Source of the DNA: a bacterium SCSIO 12827
GTDB taxonomy: Bacteria; Pseudomonadota; Alphaproteobacteria; Rhodospirillales; Casp-alpha2
Assembly (NCBI GenBank): GCA_024397995.1
Contig: CP073746.1
Span: 2,477,501-2,541,500 of the forward strand
Reading direction: 5' to 3'
DNA: 64,000 bases
Shown piece by piece: positions 20,317 through 29,928 of this stretch. Numbering within the stretch: the first letter of the stretch is position 1; each line of letters opens with the position of its first letter. A program made the translations under genes and the position numbers. Below the pieces are notes generated by a model. It worked only from the letters and a program-made list of their open reading frames with translations, was not told the DNA's origin and ran no database searches.

Positions 20317-21368
20317 CCGTCATCCTCCGTCCCACTTGTGGCGGAAAGAAGGTCAAGTTGCGGCGCACCCGGCGGCAGGTCGAGGCCCAGATGCCGGAAC
20401 GTCTCCGGCGTCACGGCACGGCCGCGCGGCGTACGCATCAATAACCCCTGCTGGATCAGGAAGGGCTCGATCACTTCCTCGATGGTGTCTCGCTGTTCCG
20501 ACAGGGCGGCGGCCAAGGTTTCGACGCCGACCGGCCCACCGCCGTAATTGCCGCAAATACAGGTCAGATAGCGGCGGTCCATGGCGTCGAGCCCGCGCTG
20601 ATCGACCTCAAGCCGCGTCAGGGCCGCATCGGCGATCCGAGCATCCACGGATCCGGCCCCGTCGACGGCGGCAAAATCGCGGACCCGGCGCAGCAATCTG
20701 CCCGCGACCCGCGGCGTTCCGCGGGACCGGCGGGCGATTTCCAGCGCCCCCTCGGACGTCAAGTCCAGGCCCAGCAATGCCGCCCCCCGGCGTACGATAC
20801 CCTCGAGTGCTTCCGGGCTATAAAAATTGAGCCGCACGGGAATACCGAAACGGTCGCGCAGCGGTGTCGTGATCAGGCCCGAACGGGTCGTCGCCCCGAC
20901 CAGGGTGAAGGGCGGCAGATCAATGCGCACGGAGCGCGCCGCCGGCCCCTCGCCGATAATGAGGTCGAGCTGATAATCCTCCATCGCCGGATAGAGGATT
21001 TCCTCGACAATCGGGCTGAGGCGGTGGATTTCGTCGATGAACAGAACATCGCGCGGCTGCAGATTGGTGAGGATCGCTGCAAGGTCGCCCGCCTTGGCGA
21101 CCACGGGGCCCGAGGTGGCGCGGAAGCCCACACCCAGTTCGCGGGCGACGATCTGCGCCAGGGTCGTCTTGCCCAGCCCCGGGGGGCCGAAGAACAGGAC
21201 ATGGTCCATGGCTTCGCCGCGCGACCGCGCGGCCTCGATGAACACCTTCAGGTTTTCGCGCGCCTGGTCCTGGCCGACGAAATCGTCAAGCGCCTGGGGC
21301 CGCAGGCCGGGATCAGCGGCAAAGTCGTCTTCCACGACTTCCGGCTGGATCATGCGTTCCTCGGCCAT
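20313..21368 (-). CDS. ruvB: Holliday junction branch-migration ATPase RuvB
   Basis: RuvB is the hexameric motor that drives branch migration with RuvA. The 351-residue product has Walker [11 protein letters not shown] (61-70), Walker B FIDEIH (about 113), the arginine-finger/sensor region [18 protein letters not shown] and a C-terminal winged helix ([15 protein letters not shown]). It lies 6 bp after ruvA, and its stop overlaps the ybgC start. Confidence 0.97.
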   Translation of the reverse strand: MAEERMIQPEVVEDDFAADPGLRPQALDDFVGQDQARENLKVFIEAARSRGEAMDHVLFFGPPGLGKTTLAQIVARELGVGFRATSGPVVAKAGDLAAILTNLQPRDVLFIDEIHRLSPIVEEILYPAMEDYQLDLIIGEGPAARSVRIDLPPFTLVGATTRSGLITTPLRDRFGIPVRLNFYSPEALEGIVRRGAALLGLDLTSEGALEIARRSRGTPRVAGRLLRRVRDFAAVDGAGSVDARIADAALTRLEVDQRGLDAMDRRYLTCICGNYGGGPVGVETLAAALSEQRDTIEEVIEPFLIQQGLLMRTPRGRAVTPETFRHLGLDLPPGAPQLDLLSATSGTEDDG

Positions 21369-21374
21369 TGTCGC

Positions 21375-22034
21375 TTACGCCCCCCGCCGCTGGTCGCTCG
21401 GGGCAAGCTCGGCCAGCCCGGCACGGATCAGGGCCTCCAGGGTCAAGGCGGCCTCCGACGCCTGGGCGGCGCGGGACACCGCCCCCAAGGCTTCCGACGG
21501 CGTATAGCCGAGGTTGACCAAGGCCGACGCCGCATCGCGCAGCAGATCCTGCGCCGCATCACCGGCGGAAACCGGCTTGGCCGCACCCGGGGCTGGTGCC
21601 GCACCGCCCTTGGCCGCCACCGGACCCAGGGCCAAGGCACCGACCTTGTCCTTCAATTCATGGAGAATGCGCTGCGCCAGCTTGGGCCCGACACCCGGCG
21701 CGCGGCAGATCGCCGCCTTGTCACCGGCCGCGATGGCCTGCAGCAGCATGTCGCCGGTCAGCGCCGACAGCATGGCGAGGGCAACCTTGGCGCCCACACC
21801 CTGCACGGTGGTCAACAGGCGAAACCAGTCCTGTTCATCGGCGCGCAGAAAACCGTAAAGATGGATATGGTCTTCACGCACGTGGGTTTCGATGAACAAC
21901 GCCACCGCCTCCCCCTGCCCCATCTGCGACAGGGTCCGCGACGACGCGTGCACCAGATAGCCGACCCCGTTCACGTCGATCACGGCGGTGTCAGTGCCGA
22001 CGGCATCGACAAAGCCTTTGAGCCGCGCGATCAC
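21375..22034 (-). CDS. ruvA: Holliday junction DNA-binding protein RuvA
   Basis: RuvA tetramers bind the four-way junction and load RuvB. The 219-residue product has an N-terminal OB domain ([26 protein letters not shown]), two helix-hairpin-helix segments ([16 protein letters not shown] and [18 protein letters not shown]), and a C-terminal RuvB-binding domain ([17 protein letters not shown]). The GTG start overlaps the ruvC stop in a GTGA. The linker between domains II and III is Ala/Pro-rich. Confidence 0.97.
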   Translation of the reverse strand: MIARLKGFVDAVGTDTAVIDVNGVGYLVHASSRTLSQMGQGEAVALFIETHVREDHIHLYGFLRADEQDWFRLLTTVQGVGAKVALAMLSALTGDMLLQAIAAGDKAAICRAPGVGPKLAQRILHELKDKVGALALGPVAAKGGAAPAPGAAKPVSAGDAAQDLLRDAASALVNLGYTPSEALGAVSRAAQASEAALTLEALIRAGLAELAPSDQRRGA

Positions 22035-22543
22035 CGGGCCGCTCCCGCCATGGCGGCGTTCGACACATGGCCCGGGGCCGTGCGGTGATGGGCATGACAG
22101 ATGGCGACGGCCAGGGCATCGGCGCTATCGGCACTTTTGAAGGCCGCCCCCGGCAAAAGCGTGCGCACCATCATCTGGACCTGTTCCTTGGCCGCATGGC
22201 CGGTGCCGACCACGGTCTTCTTCACCAGGTTGGGGGTGTATTCGAACACCGGCAGACCGGCCAAGGCCGGTACCAGCATGGAAATGCCGCGGGCCTGGCC
22301 CAGTTTCAGGGTCGTCGTCGGGTTGGTGTTGACGAAGGTTTCCTCGACCGCCGCCTCGGCCGGGGCCATGGCGCGGATGACCTCGACCAGCCCGTCGTGA
22401 AGTTGCACCAGGCGTTCGGCAAGGCTGGCCTTCGGATCGGAGGAAACAACACCGTCGGCGACATAGCGAAGCCGGTTGCCGGCGTGTTCGATGACGCCCC
22501 ATCCGGTGTTCTTCAACCCCGGGTCAAACCCGATCAGCCGCAT
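22031..22543 (-). CDS. ruvC: Holliday junction resolvase RuvC
   Basis: RuvC cuts Holliday junctions symmetrically. The 170-residue product begins [18 protein letters not shown] with the first catalytic Asp (Asp7), then has [21 protein letters not shown] (catalytic Glu region) and the final acidic residues in [17 protein letters not shown]. It heads the ruvC-ruvA-ruvB transcript, 46 bp after yebC. Confidence 0.97.
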   Translation of the reverse strand: MRLIGFDPGLKNTGWGVIEHAGNRLRYVADGVVSSDPKASLAERLVQLHDGLVEVIRAMAPAEAAVEETFVNTNPTTTLKLGQARGISMLVPALAGLPVFEYTPNLVKKTVVGTGHAAKEQVQMMVRTLLPGAAFKSADSADALAVAICHAHHRTAPGHVSNAAMAGAAR

Positions 22544-22589
22544 CCGTGTTCCATTCCGCTCCGTATCCCTGTGGCGTCCGCTTTACGGT

Positions 22590-23333
22590 TTAAGCGCTCA
22601 GCCTTTCCATGATCTCGTCGTCGACCTCGAAGTTGGCGGCGACGCGCTGCACGTCGTCGTTGTCTTCCAACGCATCGATCAGCTTCAGCAATGTCTGCGC
22701 CGTGCCTTCGTCGACGGAGATGGAATTCTGCGGCTTCCAGGCCAGGCGCGCCTCTTCCGGCTCACCAAAGCGTTCTTCGAGCGCGTCGCGCACGGCGGCG
22801 AAATCGTCAGGCTGGCAGGTGATGGTGTGGTTTTCGTCATCCGATTCCACATCCTCCGCGCCCGCTTCCAGCGCCCCTTCGAACATGGCCTCGGCGCCGG
22901 CGACGTCGGCCGGATAGGTAATCTGGCCGACCCGGTCGAACATGAAGGCGACGCTGCCCGTCTCGCCCAGGTTGCCGCCGTTCTTGGAGAAGGCGGTGCG
23001 TACTTCCGAGGCCGTGCGGTTGCGGTTGTCGGACAGGGCCTCGACGATCACGGCGACGCCGCCCGGGCCGTAGCCTTCGTAGCGGATTTCCTCGTAATTC
23101 TCGGCATCCGAGCCCTGTGCCTTTTGGATCGCCCGATTGATGACGTCGTTGGGCATGTTCAGGGCCTTGGCGTTGGCAACGGCCAAACGCAGGGCGGCAT
23201 TGAAGTTGGGATCGGGGCCTTGGCGCGCGGCGACCGTCACTTCGCGGCCCAGTTTGGCAAAGACCTTCGCCCGCTTGGCGTCCTGACGGCCTTTGCGGTG
23301 CATGATGTTCTTAAATTTGGAATGACCAGCCAT
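22590..23333 (-). CDS. yebC: YebC/PmpR-family transcriptional regulator or translation factor
   Basis: The 247-residue product starts [23 protein letters not shown], the hallmark of the YebC family, with domains 2 and 3 rich in acidic residues. Members have been described as DNA-binding regulators, and some YebC proteins as helpers in translation of proline-rich stretches. The yebC-ruvCAB arrangement is widely conserved. The window also encodes EF-P and several polyproline proteins (TolA, the OmpA-like protein), but a functional connection is only a guess. Confidence 0.93.
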   Translation of the reverse strand: MAGHSKFKNIMHRKGRQDAKRAKVFAKLGREVTVAARQGPDPNFNAALRLAVANAKALNMPNDVINRAIQKAQGSDAENYEEIRYEGYGPGGVAVIVEALSDNRNRTASEVRTAFSKNGGNLGETGSVAFMFDRVGQITYPADVAGAEAMFEGALEAGAEDVESDDENHTITCQPDDFAAVRDALEERFGEPEEARLAWKPQNSISVDEGTAQTLLKLIDALEDNDDVQRVAANFEVDDEIMERLSA

Positions 23334-23500
23334 TTTGGCGGGAACCCCCTATATGTCGTGGCGATTCGTCGGGATTATACCCAAATGATGGGACCGGCGC
23401 GAGTGTCACCGGCAATGAAGCTAGGCCCGCAATATGGCAAGATTTCGTCCGCCGTGAAAGGCCGCAGGCCGTGGAAAAGGTTGATTTCCTGGTTAACCGG

Positions 23501-24328
23501 TTATCCCGGCACCGCCGGTGCCAGGCGGCCGCCCAGGCGCACGGGCTCCGCCCGCGTCGCCAGACCCGTGCCATCGTCGGTTTCCAGGTACATGGCGCAG
23601 AAGGTCGCCTCGCCGCTCGCGGGCTCCAACCGGCCCTGCGGCAGCTTGGTGGTGAACCGCGCCGTGGCGTTTTCCTTCTGCATGCCGATCACGGAATCAT
23701 AATCACCGGTCATGCCGAGGTCGGTCTGATAGGCCGTGCCGCCCTTGAACACCTGGGCATCCGCCGTCGGCACATGGGTGTGGGTCCCGACCACCGCCGA
23801 CACCCGGCCGTCCAGGAAATGGGCCATGGCCATCTTTTCCGACGACGCCTCGCCGTGCAGGTCGAGCAGGATGGCATCGACGTTGCCGCGCCCGATGGCC
23901 GCCCCCAGGCGATGGTTCTTCAAGGCCTCGTCCACCCCGGCGAAGGGATCGTCGAGCGGGTCCATGAACAAACGGCACATGGCGTGCACGACCATGACCT
24001 TGCGGCCGTCCCTGGTCTCGAACACGCCGGCCCCCTTGCCGGGCGTGCCGGCGGGAAAATTCAGGGGACGCAGCAAGCGGTCGTCGCCATCGATGTAATT
24101 CATGATCTCGCGCTGATCCCACACATGGTTGCCCGTGGTGATGACATCCGCCCCCTGGGCGTACAGATCGTTGCAGATCGCCTCGGTAATGCCGAAACCA
24201 TGGGCCGCGTTCTCACCGTTGACGACGACGAAGTCGAGGTCCAGTTGCGCGCGCAGGGCCGGCAGATGTTTGGCCACAGCGTCCCGGCCACTACGGCCGA
24301 CCACATCCCCGACAATCATGATTTTCAT
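23501..24328 (-). CDS. YmdB-family metallophosphoesterase
   Basis: The 275-residue product has the binuclear metal ligands of the calcineurin-like YmdB/TIGR00282 family: IVGDVVGRSGR at the N-terminus, VNGENAAHGFGI, TTGNHVWDQ and the late VVGTHTHVPTADA. Characterised members hydrolyse 2',3'-cAMP or other cyclic nucleotides. A class III cyclase is encoded elsewhere in the window, but there is no evidence that they share a pathway. The gene lies between fau and yebC on the minus strand. Confidence 0.9.
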   Translation of the reverse strand: MKIMIVGDVVGRSGRDAVAKHLPALRAQLDLDFVVVNGENAAHGFGITEAICNDLYAQGADVITTGNHVWDQREIMNYIDGDDRLLRPLNFPAGTPGKGAGVFETRDGRKVMVVHAMCRLFMDPLDDPFAGVDEALKNHRLGAAIGRGNVDAILLDLHGEASSEKMAMAHFLDGRVSAVVGTHTHVPTADAQVFKGGTAYQTDLGMTGDYDSVIGMQKENATARFTTKLPQGRLEPASGEATFCAMYLETDDGTGLATRAEPVRLGGRLAPAVPG

Positions 24329-24380
24329 AAACTGACCTTAATACCTAGTGCCTTGGCCCCAAAATGCCTCGCCGGGACCG

Positions 24381-24962
24381 TTAATGCGTAATTTTAATGA
24401 TGTCGTCCTCGGTCACGACCCAGTCAAGGCGTGCGTCGTAATGGTCGCGCGGCACGGCGTCAACTTCCTGGGCCGAATAACCGACCCCGACAGCGGCAAC
24501 GGGCGTGCCGGAATTTCGCAGTTCGGCCAAGGTCCGGTCATAGAATCCACCACCCCAGCCAAGCCGATACCCGGCCCGGTCGAAGGCAAGCAGCGGCACC
24601 AGAAGCAAATCAGGGCGCACGTCCGCCGCTCCGTCCGACGGATGACGGGTGCCGAACACGCCGTTCGTCAGCTTCGCCCCCGGTGTCCAGGCCCGGAACC
24701 GAAGCGGCTGTGCCTTACCCACGACCACGGGCAGACAGCCCTGCCAGCCGTTCGCAGCCATGGCCAGGATGGCCGGCAGCACATCCATTTCGTCCTGCAT
24801 GGCGAGATAACCCGACACCCACCCCGGTGTCAGCGCCTGGGCCAAAGCCACGGCATGACAGGCAACGGCAGTGGCGGCGGCGCTCCCTTGGTCGGCGTGC
24901 GCGCGCGTGCGCCGGGCGGCGGCTTCTTTGCGCAGGAGACGCTTTTGCTTGAGGAGATCCAT
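24381..24962 (-). CDS. fau: 5-formyltetrahydrofolate cyclo-ligase
   Basis: This enzyme (also called YgfA or MTHFS) converts 5-formyl-THF to 5,10-methenyl-THF using ATP. The ATG at 24962 gives 193 residues. The N-terminus is basic (MDLLKQKRLLRKEAAARR) and includes the substrate-binding SGYLAMQDEMD segment. The C-terminus carries the family motif LLLVPLLAFDRAGYRLGWGGGFYDR with the ATP-binding loop. It lies directly downstream of the 6S RNA, an association found in many bacteria. Confidence 0.93.
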   Translation of the reverse strand: MDLLKQKRLLRKEAAARRTRAHADQGSAAATAVACHAVALAQALTPGWVSGYLAMQDEMDVLPAILAMAANGWQGCLPVVVGKAQPLRFRAWTPGAKLTNGVFGTRHPSDGAADVRPDLLLVPLLAFDRAGYRLGWGGGFYDRTLAELRNSGTPVAAVGVGYSAQEVDAVPRDHYDARLDWVVTEDDIIKITH

Positions 24963-25015
24963 AATGATTTGATGACGGGACCCGAAATTCGGGTGCCGTA
25001 ACAATGCCCAAGACG

Positions 25016-25160
25016 AAAAAAGTCGGCGGTGCCGCAGTAGCCGTCGGCGTTAAGATCCTCCGTGGCCTGCTCTCAACAGGTTGGGCACCGTGATACCGAG
25101 CGTCCAGGACGAACCCGTGCAACCCGGCAGGGACAGCACCCTTAAAGGACGCATCGCCCC
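25016..25160 (-). ncRNA. ssrS: 6S RNA (SsrS), probable
   Basis: The region between zapA and the 5-formyl-THF cyclo-ligase gene is the conserved home of 6S RNA. On the minus strand it folds into a long, bulged hairpin: GGCG/CGCC at the base, then TCC/GGA, GTG/CAC, CCTGC/GCAGG flanking a central asymmetric bubble, then GGTTG/CAACC and CAC/GTG toward the tip. A -10-like CATTAT lies at 25170-25165, which would place the transcription start at about 25158, at the base of the helix. A run of six U residues lies at 25021-25016. The exact ends are estimates, and I infer 6S identity from synteny and fold. Confidence 0.65.
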
Positions 25161-25208
25161 AGGGATAATGTGCCTAACGCGCTCCGCAGCGCTCCGCCTG
25201 AGCGGAAG

Positions 25209-25544
25209 TTAGGCTTGTTCAAGCCCCACGGCAATGCCTTCGATGCGGTCGGCGATACTTTCCAGGGTGCGGCTGACCTTTTCCTCGGATTCGATAAGCC
25301 GGGCGACGCCTTCACTTTTGCGGCTGATCGACTCCAATTCCGCATAGGCGTCGGACAATTCGTCGGCGAGAAGCAGGCTGACCATGACCAGAAGCCGGGC
25401 ATCCCCGGCCTGGCCGACGGCAGCAACCAGTTCCTGAACCCGATTGTCGACATACTTGCCGAGCCGCGACAGGTGCGCTTCCTGCCCGTCATCGCAGGCG
25501 ACCTGGTACTGACGTCCGTTAATGGTGACGGTGACATGAGCCAT
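25209..25544 (-). CDS. zapA: Cell division protein ZapA
   Basis: ZapA bundles FtsZ filaments at mid-cell. The 111-residue product has the globular N-terminal domain MAHVTVTINGRQYQVACDDGQEAHLSRLGKYVDNRV and then a long helix for tetramerisation (about residues 50-100, ADELSDAYAELESI). It lies 14 bp downstream of the DUF4164 gene and immediately upstream of the 6S RNA. A short palindrome of the GCTCCGC/GCGGAGC type follows the stop codon at about 25180-25206. Confidence 0.9.
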   Translation of the reverse strand: MAHVTVTINGRQYQVACDDGQEAHLSRLGKYVDNRVQELVAAVGQAGDARLLVMVSLLLADELSDAYAELESISRKSEGVARLIESEEKVSRTLESIADRIEGIAVGLEQA

Positions 25545-25558
25545 GACGTGATCCGCCC

Positions 25559-25807
25559 CTAGCCTTCGAGGACTTTTTCAAGGCGGCCGATGGCGCCGTC
25601 GAGACGCCCCTTGACCTCCTCGGTCACGGTCTGCAGACGGGCGTTCTCCGCCCGCAATGCCGCCGTGTCGCCGCCGCCCTCGGCCGCGGCGGTGCCGCGT
25701 GCTTGAACAGCCTTTTCCAGGCGCGACAAGGCGCCTTCCAACCGCTCGAATGCGCGGTCCACTCGCGATGCTTTACTGATGGTCGCCACAAACACCCCCC
25801 GACCCAA
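25559..25807 (-). CDS. Small coiled-coil protein (DUF4164-like)
   Basis: This 82-residue protein consists almost entirely of heptad-like helix (RAFERLEGALSRLEKAVQ ... LRAENARLQTVTEEVKGRLDGAIGRLEKVLE). Small proteins of this type are encoded directly upstream of zapA in many alphaproteobacteria and are catalogued as DUF4164. The position suggests a division-related coiled-coil partner of ZapA, but no function is established. A GTG or later start would shorten the N-terminus by up to seven residues. Confidence 0.75.
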   Translation of the reverse strand: MGRGVFVATISKASRVDRAFERLEGALSRLEKAVQARGTAAAEGGGDTAALRAENARLQTVTEEVKGRLDGAIGRLEKVLEG

Positions 25808-26029
25808 CTAAGAAAATATAATTGCCTTAGTGGGTAAAAATTTTATGAAGAATAGGTGCCTATGCACATAAGTTCAACCACCACATCAATTGGATGGCAT
25901 TGCGCCCCGGACAACCGGGCGTTCGCGGGTTTACAGAGGGCGGTGGGTAGCCTATATGCTCGCCCCGGACAGAGGCTTCCATCGCAGGGGCCTCAAGGCA
26001 GGAAATTCAACAAATTTACGGAGGCATTC

Positions 26030-27037
26030 ATGGCGGTTCGGGTTGCGATCAACGGGTTCGGAAGAATTGGTCGTTTGGTTCTTCGGGGCATTTTGGAATC
26101 GCGGCGTAACGACATCGAAGTCGTCGCCATCAACGACCTGGGCTCACCCGAAATGAATGCCCACCTTCTTAAATACGATTCCGTGCACGGGCCGCTAGGC
26201 ATGGACGTGTCGGTCGCAGGCGACGTCATGAACGTCGGCGCCGGGCCGATCAAGGTGACGGCCGAGCGTAATCCCGCAGATCTGCCCTGGAAGGAACTGG
26301 GCATCGACGTGGCCCTGGAATGCACCGGTCTGTTCACCGACCGCGACAGCGCCGCCAAGCACCTGGACGCGGGTGCCGCCAAGGTTCTGGTCTCGGCCCC
26401 GGCCTCGGGCGTCGATCTGACCGTCGTCTACGGCGTCAACCACGACAAGCTGGAAGCCGGCCACACGGTCGTTTCCAATGCGTCCTGCACGACCAACTGC
26501 CTGGCCCCCGTGGCCGACGTGCTGCACAAACTGGTCGGCATCGAAAAGGGCTATATGACGACGATCCACGCCTACACCGGCGATCAGCGTCCGCTAGACA
26601 CCCTGCATTCGGACCCCCGCCGGGCGCGCGCCTGCGCCGTGTCCATGATCCCGACCTCGACCGGTGCGGCCAAGGCCGTCGGCCTGGTGCTGCCGGAACT
26701 GAAGGGCAAGCTGGACGGCACCGCGATCCGCGTGCCGACCCCCAACGTGTCGCTGATCGACCTGACCTTCACGGCCGGGCGTTCGACCACGGCCGAGGAA
26801 ATCAACGCGGCCATGCTGGAGGCCTCCAACGGCCGGCTCAAGGGCGTGCTTGCCTACAACACCGAGCCCCTGGTCTCCATCGACTTCAACCATAATCCTG
26901 CAAGCTCGAGCTTCGATTCCACCCAGACCCAGGTGATCGACGGCAACTTCGTGCGCGTGCTCAGCTGGTACGACAACGAATGGGGCTTCTCCAACCGCAT
27001 GCCGGACACCGCGCTGGCCATGCATGGTGCGAAATAA
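26030..27037 (+). CDS. gap: Glyceraldehyde-3-phosphate dehydrogenase, type I
   Basis: The ATG at 26030 follows GGAGG by five bases and gives 335 residues. NAD-binding starts with [19 protein letters not shown] places Asp36 at the position that favours NAD over NADP. The catalytic motif is SNASCTTNC (Cys153), with His180 in [11 protein letters not shown]. The upstream frame is open for 58 more codons but has no similarity to the family. In many alphaproteobacteria the gene sits between tkt and pgk next to zapA; here tkt and pgk are both absent. A 222-bp leader separates it from the divergent DUF4164 gene. Confidence 0.96.
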   Translation: MAVRVAINGFGRIGRLVLRGILESRRNDIEVVAINDLGSPEMNAHLLKYDSVHGPLGMDVSVAGDVMNVGAGPIKVTAERNPADLPWKELGIDVALECTGLFTDRDSAAKHLDAGAAKVLVSAPASGVDLTVVYGVNHDKLEAGHTVVSNASCTTNCLAPVADVLHKLVGIEKGYMTTIHAYTGDQRPLDTLHSDPRRARACAVSMIPTSTGAAKAVGLVLPELKGKLDGTAIRVPTPNVSLIDLTFTAGRSTTAEEINAAMLEASNGRLKGVLAYNTEPLVSIDFNHNPASSSFDSTQTQVIDGNFVRVLSWYDNEWGFSNRMPDTALAMHGAK

Positions 27038-27051
27038 GCGACGGGTTTGAG

Positions 27052-27498
27052 ATGACGGGGGGCGCGACCAGGCAACCGGCCGCTCCCCCGGCATCCGTCG
27101 TTATCCACGACCTGAACCACGCAATACAGGCGCTGAGCGCCGCCCGCCGCACGGGCCGTCCCGTGCATCTGGTCAGCGCACCCGGCGCCGCCGGCTATCT
27201 CGGCCCCGCCCTGTTCAAACAAATCATCGACCAAGCCCGCGCCGCCGAACCGGTGGCCCATGCCACGGCCTGCCTTGATTGCGCGGACGAACCGGGCACG
27301 GCCCTGGACGCCATCAGGTTGGGCGTCGAAGCCGTGTCCCTGTCGGCCGCCCCCGAGGTTCTGGCCAAAATCGAGAGTGCGGCAATTGCGGCCGGCGCCA
27401 AGGTGGCCAACCGGCCTGCGCAGGCATTGGATATGGCGGACGCCGACGCCGATCAGCGGCTCGACACTTGGCTCACGGGAGAATTCCAACATGGCTGA
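27052..27498 (+). CDS. Conserved-looking protein of unknown function upstream of thiE
   Basis: The 148-residue product from the ATG at 27052 is not a family I can name. It is an alpha/beta protein with features such as [39 protein letters not shown] and [19 protein letters not shown]. This pattern could be a TIM-barrel-like fragment, a notion supported only by strand-helix periodicity. It overlaps thiE by 8 bp and follows gap by 14 bp, so it is part of the gap-thiE transcript. Confidence 0.65.
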   Translation: MTGGATRQPAAPPASVVIHDLNHAIQALSAARRTGRPVHLVSAPGAAGYLGPALFKQIIDQARAAEPVAHATACLDCADEPGTALDAIRLGVEAVSLSAAPEVLAKIESAAIAAGAKVANRPAQALDMADADADQRLDTWLTGEFQHG

Positions 27499-28153
27499 CA
27501 ATGATGACGGCTGCCTGCTCTACCTGGTCACGCCCCCTGCCTTCGACCCGAACGTCTTCGCGGGCGATCTGGCGGCGGCGCTCGACGCCGGTCCCGTCGG
27601 CGCCGTGCAGTTGCGCCTGAAGGCCCCGGACGGCACCCCCGACAGCGACGACGACATCCGCCGCGCCGCCGATATCCTGCTGCCCGTCTGCCGCGACCGT
27701 GGCGTGCCGCTGATTTTGAACGACCGCCCCGACCTGGCGGCGGAAACCGATTGCGACGGCGTCCATGTGGGCCAGGGCGACGCGTCTTACCGGGACGCCC
27801 GCAAAACCCTGGGCGACAGGCGCATCGTCGGCGTGACCTGCCATGCATCCCGCCATCTGGCCATGGAAGCAGGTGAAGCTGGGGCCGACTACGTCGCCTT
27901 CGGCGCGTTCTTCCCGACCGGCACCAAGGAAGTCACTCATCACGCGGATATCGACCTGCTGCGCTGGTGGAGCGAGATTTTCGTCGTGCCCTGCGTCGCC
28001 ATCGGCGGCATCACGGCCGACAATTGCGGCCCCCTGGTCGCCGCGGGTGCTGACTTCCTGGCCGTGGTCTCCGGGGTCTGGCAGCATGCGCAAGGACCCG
28101 CCGCCGCGGTCTCCGCCTTCAACAAGGTAATTGCCGATACCCAACGCCCCTGA
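27491..28153 (+). CDS. thiE: Thiamine-phosphate synthase family protein
   Basis: ThiE joins HMP-PP and the thiazole phosphate. The 220-residue product, starting at the ATG at 27491, is a TIM barrel with [64 protein letters not shown] and [11 protein letters not shown], which match the pyrophosphate- and thiazole-phosphate-binding loops. The second motif reads PTGTKE rather than the common PT.TK, a minor variation. It starts inside the upstream gene. Confidence 0.88.
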   Translation: MADNDDGCLLYLVTPPAFDPNVFAGDLAAALDAGPVGAVQLRLKAPDGTPDSDDDIRRAADILLPVCRDRGVPLILNDRPDLAAETDCDGVHVGQGDASYRDARKTLGDRRIVGVTCHASRHLAMEAGEAGADYVAFGAFFPTGTKEVTHHADIDLLRWWSEIFVVPCVAIGGITADNCGPLVAAGADFLAVVSGVWQHAQGPAAAVSAFNKVIADTQRP

Positions 28154-28242
28154 CGGCGGCGTTGGGCCGTTGCTATGCACGAAACAAACTGGTAGCTTCC
28201 GCGCCGCTTTCACCCCCTATCAACATATAAACGGGCACGGAC

Positions 28243-28812
28243 ATGAAAATCGACGGCAACGCCATTCGACCCGGTATGGTCATCGAACATCAGGGACGCC
28301 TGTGGCGCGCGGTCAAGATCGCCCATACGCAGCCCGGCAAGGGTGGCGCCTATCTTCAGGTGGAATTGCGCGAACTGCGCGACGGCACCAAGCTGAACGA
28401 ACGCTTCCGCTCGTCGGAAAAGGTCGAACGCGCGACCCTGGAACAGAAGGAATATCAATTCCTGTTTTCCGACGGCGAAATGTTCACCTTCATGGACAAC
28501 GAAAATTACGAACAGGTCGTCCTGAACAGCGATCAGATCGGTGAGGATCAGACCCCCTATCTGCAGGACGGCATGGAAGTGACCATCGAAAGCCACGACG
28601 GCGACCCGATCGGCGTTCAACTGCCTGACCGGGTGACCCTGACCGTGGTCGAAACCGAAGCCGTGGTCAAAGGCCAGACGGCGGCGTCGAGCTACAAACC
28701 GGCGCTTTTGGACAACGGTGTGCGCACCAGCGTGCCGCCGCATATCGAGACCGGCACCCGCATCGTCGTCAACCCCGCCGAAGGCACCTATGTCGAGCGG
28801 GCCAAGGACTAG
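28243..28812 (+). CDS. efp: Translation elongation factor P
   Basis: EF-P relieves ribosome stalling at polyproline stretches. The 189-residue product has the KOW-like N-terminal domain with the modifiable loop PGKGGA (Lys33), which implies lysine-type modification by EpmA/GenX rather than rhamnosylation at Arg. The C-terminal OB domain includes the conserved DGDPIGVQLPD and TGTRIVVNPAEGTYVERA. The genome has proteins that would need it, for example the proline-rich OmpA-like and TolA proteins. Confidence 0.96.
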   Translation: MKIDGNAIRPGMVIEHQGRLWRAVKIAHTQPGKGGAYLQVELRELRDGTKLNERFRSSEKVERATLEQKEYQFLFSDGEMFTFMDNENYEQVVLNSDQIGEDQTPYLQDGMEVTIESHDGDPIGVQLPDRVTLTVVETEAVVKGQTAASSYKPALLDNGVRTSVPPHIETGTRIVVNPAEGTYVERAKD

Positions 28813-28865
28813 GCTTCGGCTGCGTTCTTCCCGCCCCTTTCCGATCGCTTGAAACAAGGCCCGCC

Positions 28866-29669
28866 ATGCTGCGCACGCCCCTGATAAACGTCATGACCGC
28901 CGCCGCCCAAAAGGCGGCGCGGGGCCTGATCCGCGATTTCGGCGAGGTCGAACACCTCCAGGTCTCGAAGAAGGGCCCGGCCGACTTCGTCTCGACCGCC
29001 GACCGCAAGGCCGAGAAGATCCTGTTCGAAGAACTTCAGCGCGCGCGCCCCAAGTACGGTTTCCTGATGGAAGAACGCGGCGCGGTCGAGGGCATCGACA
29101 CTTCGAATCGCTGGATCATCGACCCCTTGGACGGCACCACCAACTTCCTGCACGGCATTCCCCAGTTCGCCATCTCCATCGGCCTGGAACGTGACGGCCA
29201 GATCTTCGCCGGCGTCGTCTACAACCCGATCACGGACGAGATGTTCGTCGCCGAAAAGGGCCAGGGCGCCTTTCTCAACGGGCGGCGCCTGCGCGTCTCG
29301 GCGCGCCGAGACATTGCCGAATCCCTGTTCGCGACGGGTATTCCCTTCGTCGGCCGGGGCAACCACGACCTGTTTCTGAACCAGCTGCGCGCGATCATGG
29401 CCGTGTCCGCCGGCGTACGGCGCAACGGTGCGGCCTCGCTTGATCTGGCCTGGGTCGCCGCCGGGCGCTTCGAAGGGTTCTGGGAACAGAACCTGCAACC
29501 CTGGGACATGGCGGCAGGCATGATCCTGGTCGCCGAAGCGGGCGGTTTCGTCACCGACCTTTCGGGCGGTCGCGACATCTTCCAGCGCGGCGACATCGCC
29601 GCCGGCAACGACGCCATGCATCCAGTCATGCTGAAAACCCTGGCCGGTGCCGGCGCGGCGGCCACCTGA
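28866..29669 (+). CDS. suhB: Inositol-1-monophosphatase family protein (SuhB type)
   Basis: The 267-residue product has the Mg-dependent phosphatase motifs: MEERG (metal-binding Glu near residue 70), WIIDPLDGTTNFLHGIPQFAISI, and the C-terminal WDMAAGMILVAEAGGFVTD. Family members hydrolyse inositol phosphates; SuhB also acts in transcription antitermination. It lies 53 bp after efp on the same strand. A 259-bp spacer containing a palindrome, but no ORF I can support, separates it from the next gene. Confidence 0.92.
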   Translation: MLRTPLINVMTAAAQKAARGLIRDFGEVEHLQVSKKGPADFVSTADRKAEKILFEELQRARPKYGFLMEERGAVEGIDTSNRWIIDPLDGTTNFLHGIPQFAISIGLERDGQIFAGVVYNPITDEMFVAEKGQGAFLNGRRLRVSARRDIAESLFATGIPFVGRGNHDLFLNQLRAIMAVSAGVRRNGAASLDLAWVAAGRFEGFWEQNLQPWDMAAGMILVAEAGGFVTDLSGGRDIFQRGDIAAGNDAMHPVMLKTLAGAGAAAT

Positions 29670-29928
29670 CCCATTCCCGCCCCCGTCGAAGGGCTGTTTT
29701 CAGGCGCCCCGAAAGCGTCATATTTAGCTGATTTCATGCAAGGGCTTTACGGTTGTCCAGCGCATCGCCGTTGGTTAAGGTGATCGCCTTGGTTTCCGCC
29801 GCAGGCCGGAGGGTCCCCGGACCATCCCGGCGGAGGAACGCCAAGCCTGCCGCAAACGGGATACACACACCCGAGCACGACAACGGGCCGGAAGACGACA
29901 ACAGGGAAGAATGGGGAGTGACCGTCCG

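Noticed and set aside
25180-25206. Short GC palindrome between zapA and the 6S RNA
   Set aside because: Could be a terminator for zapA but has no U tract; could equally be part of the 6S promoter region.
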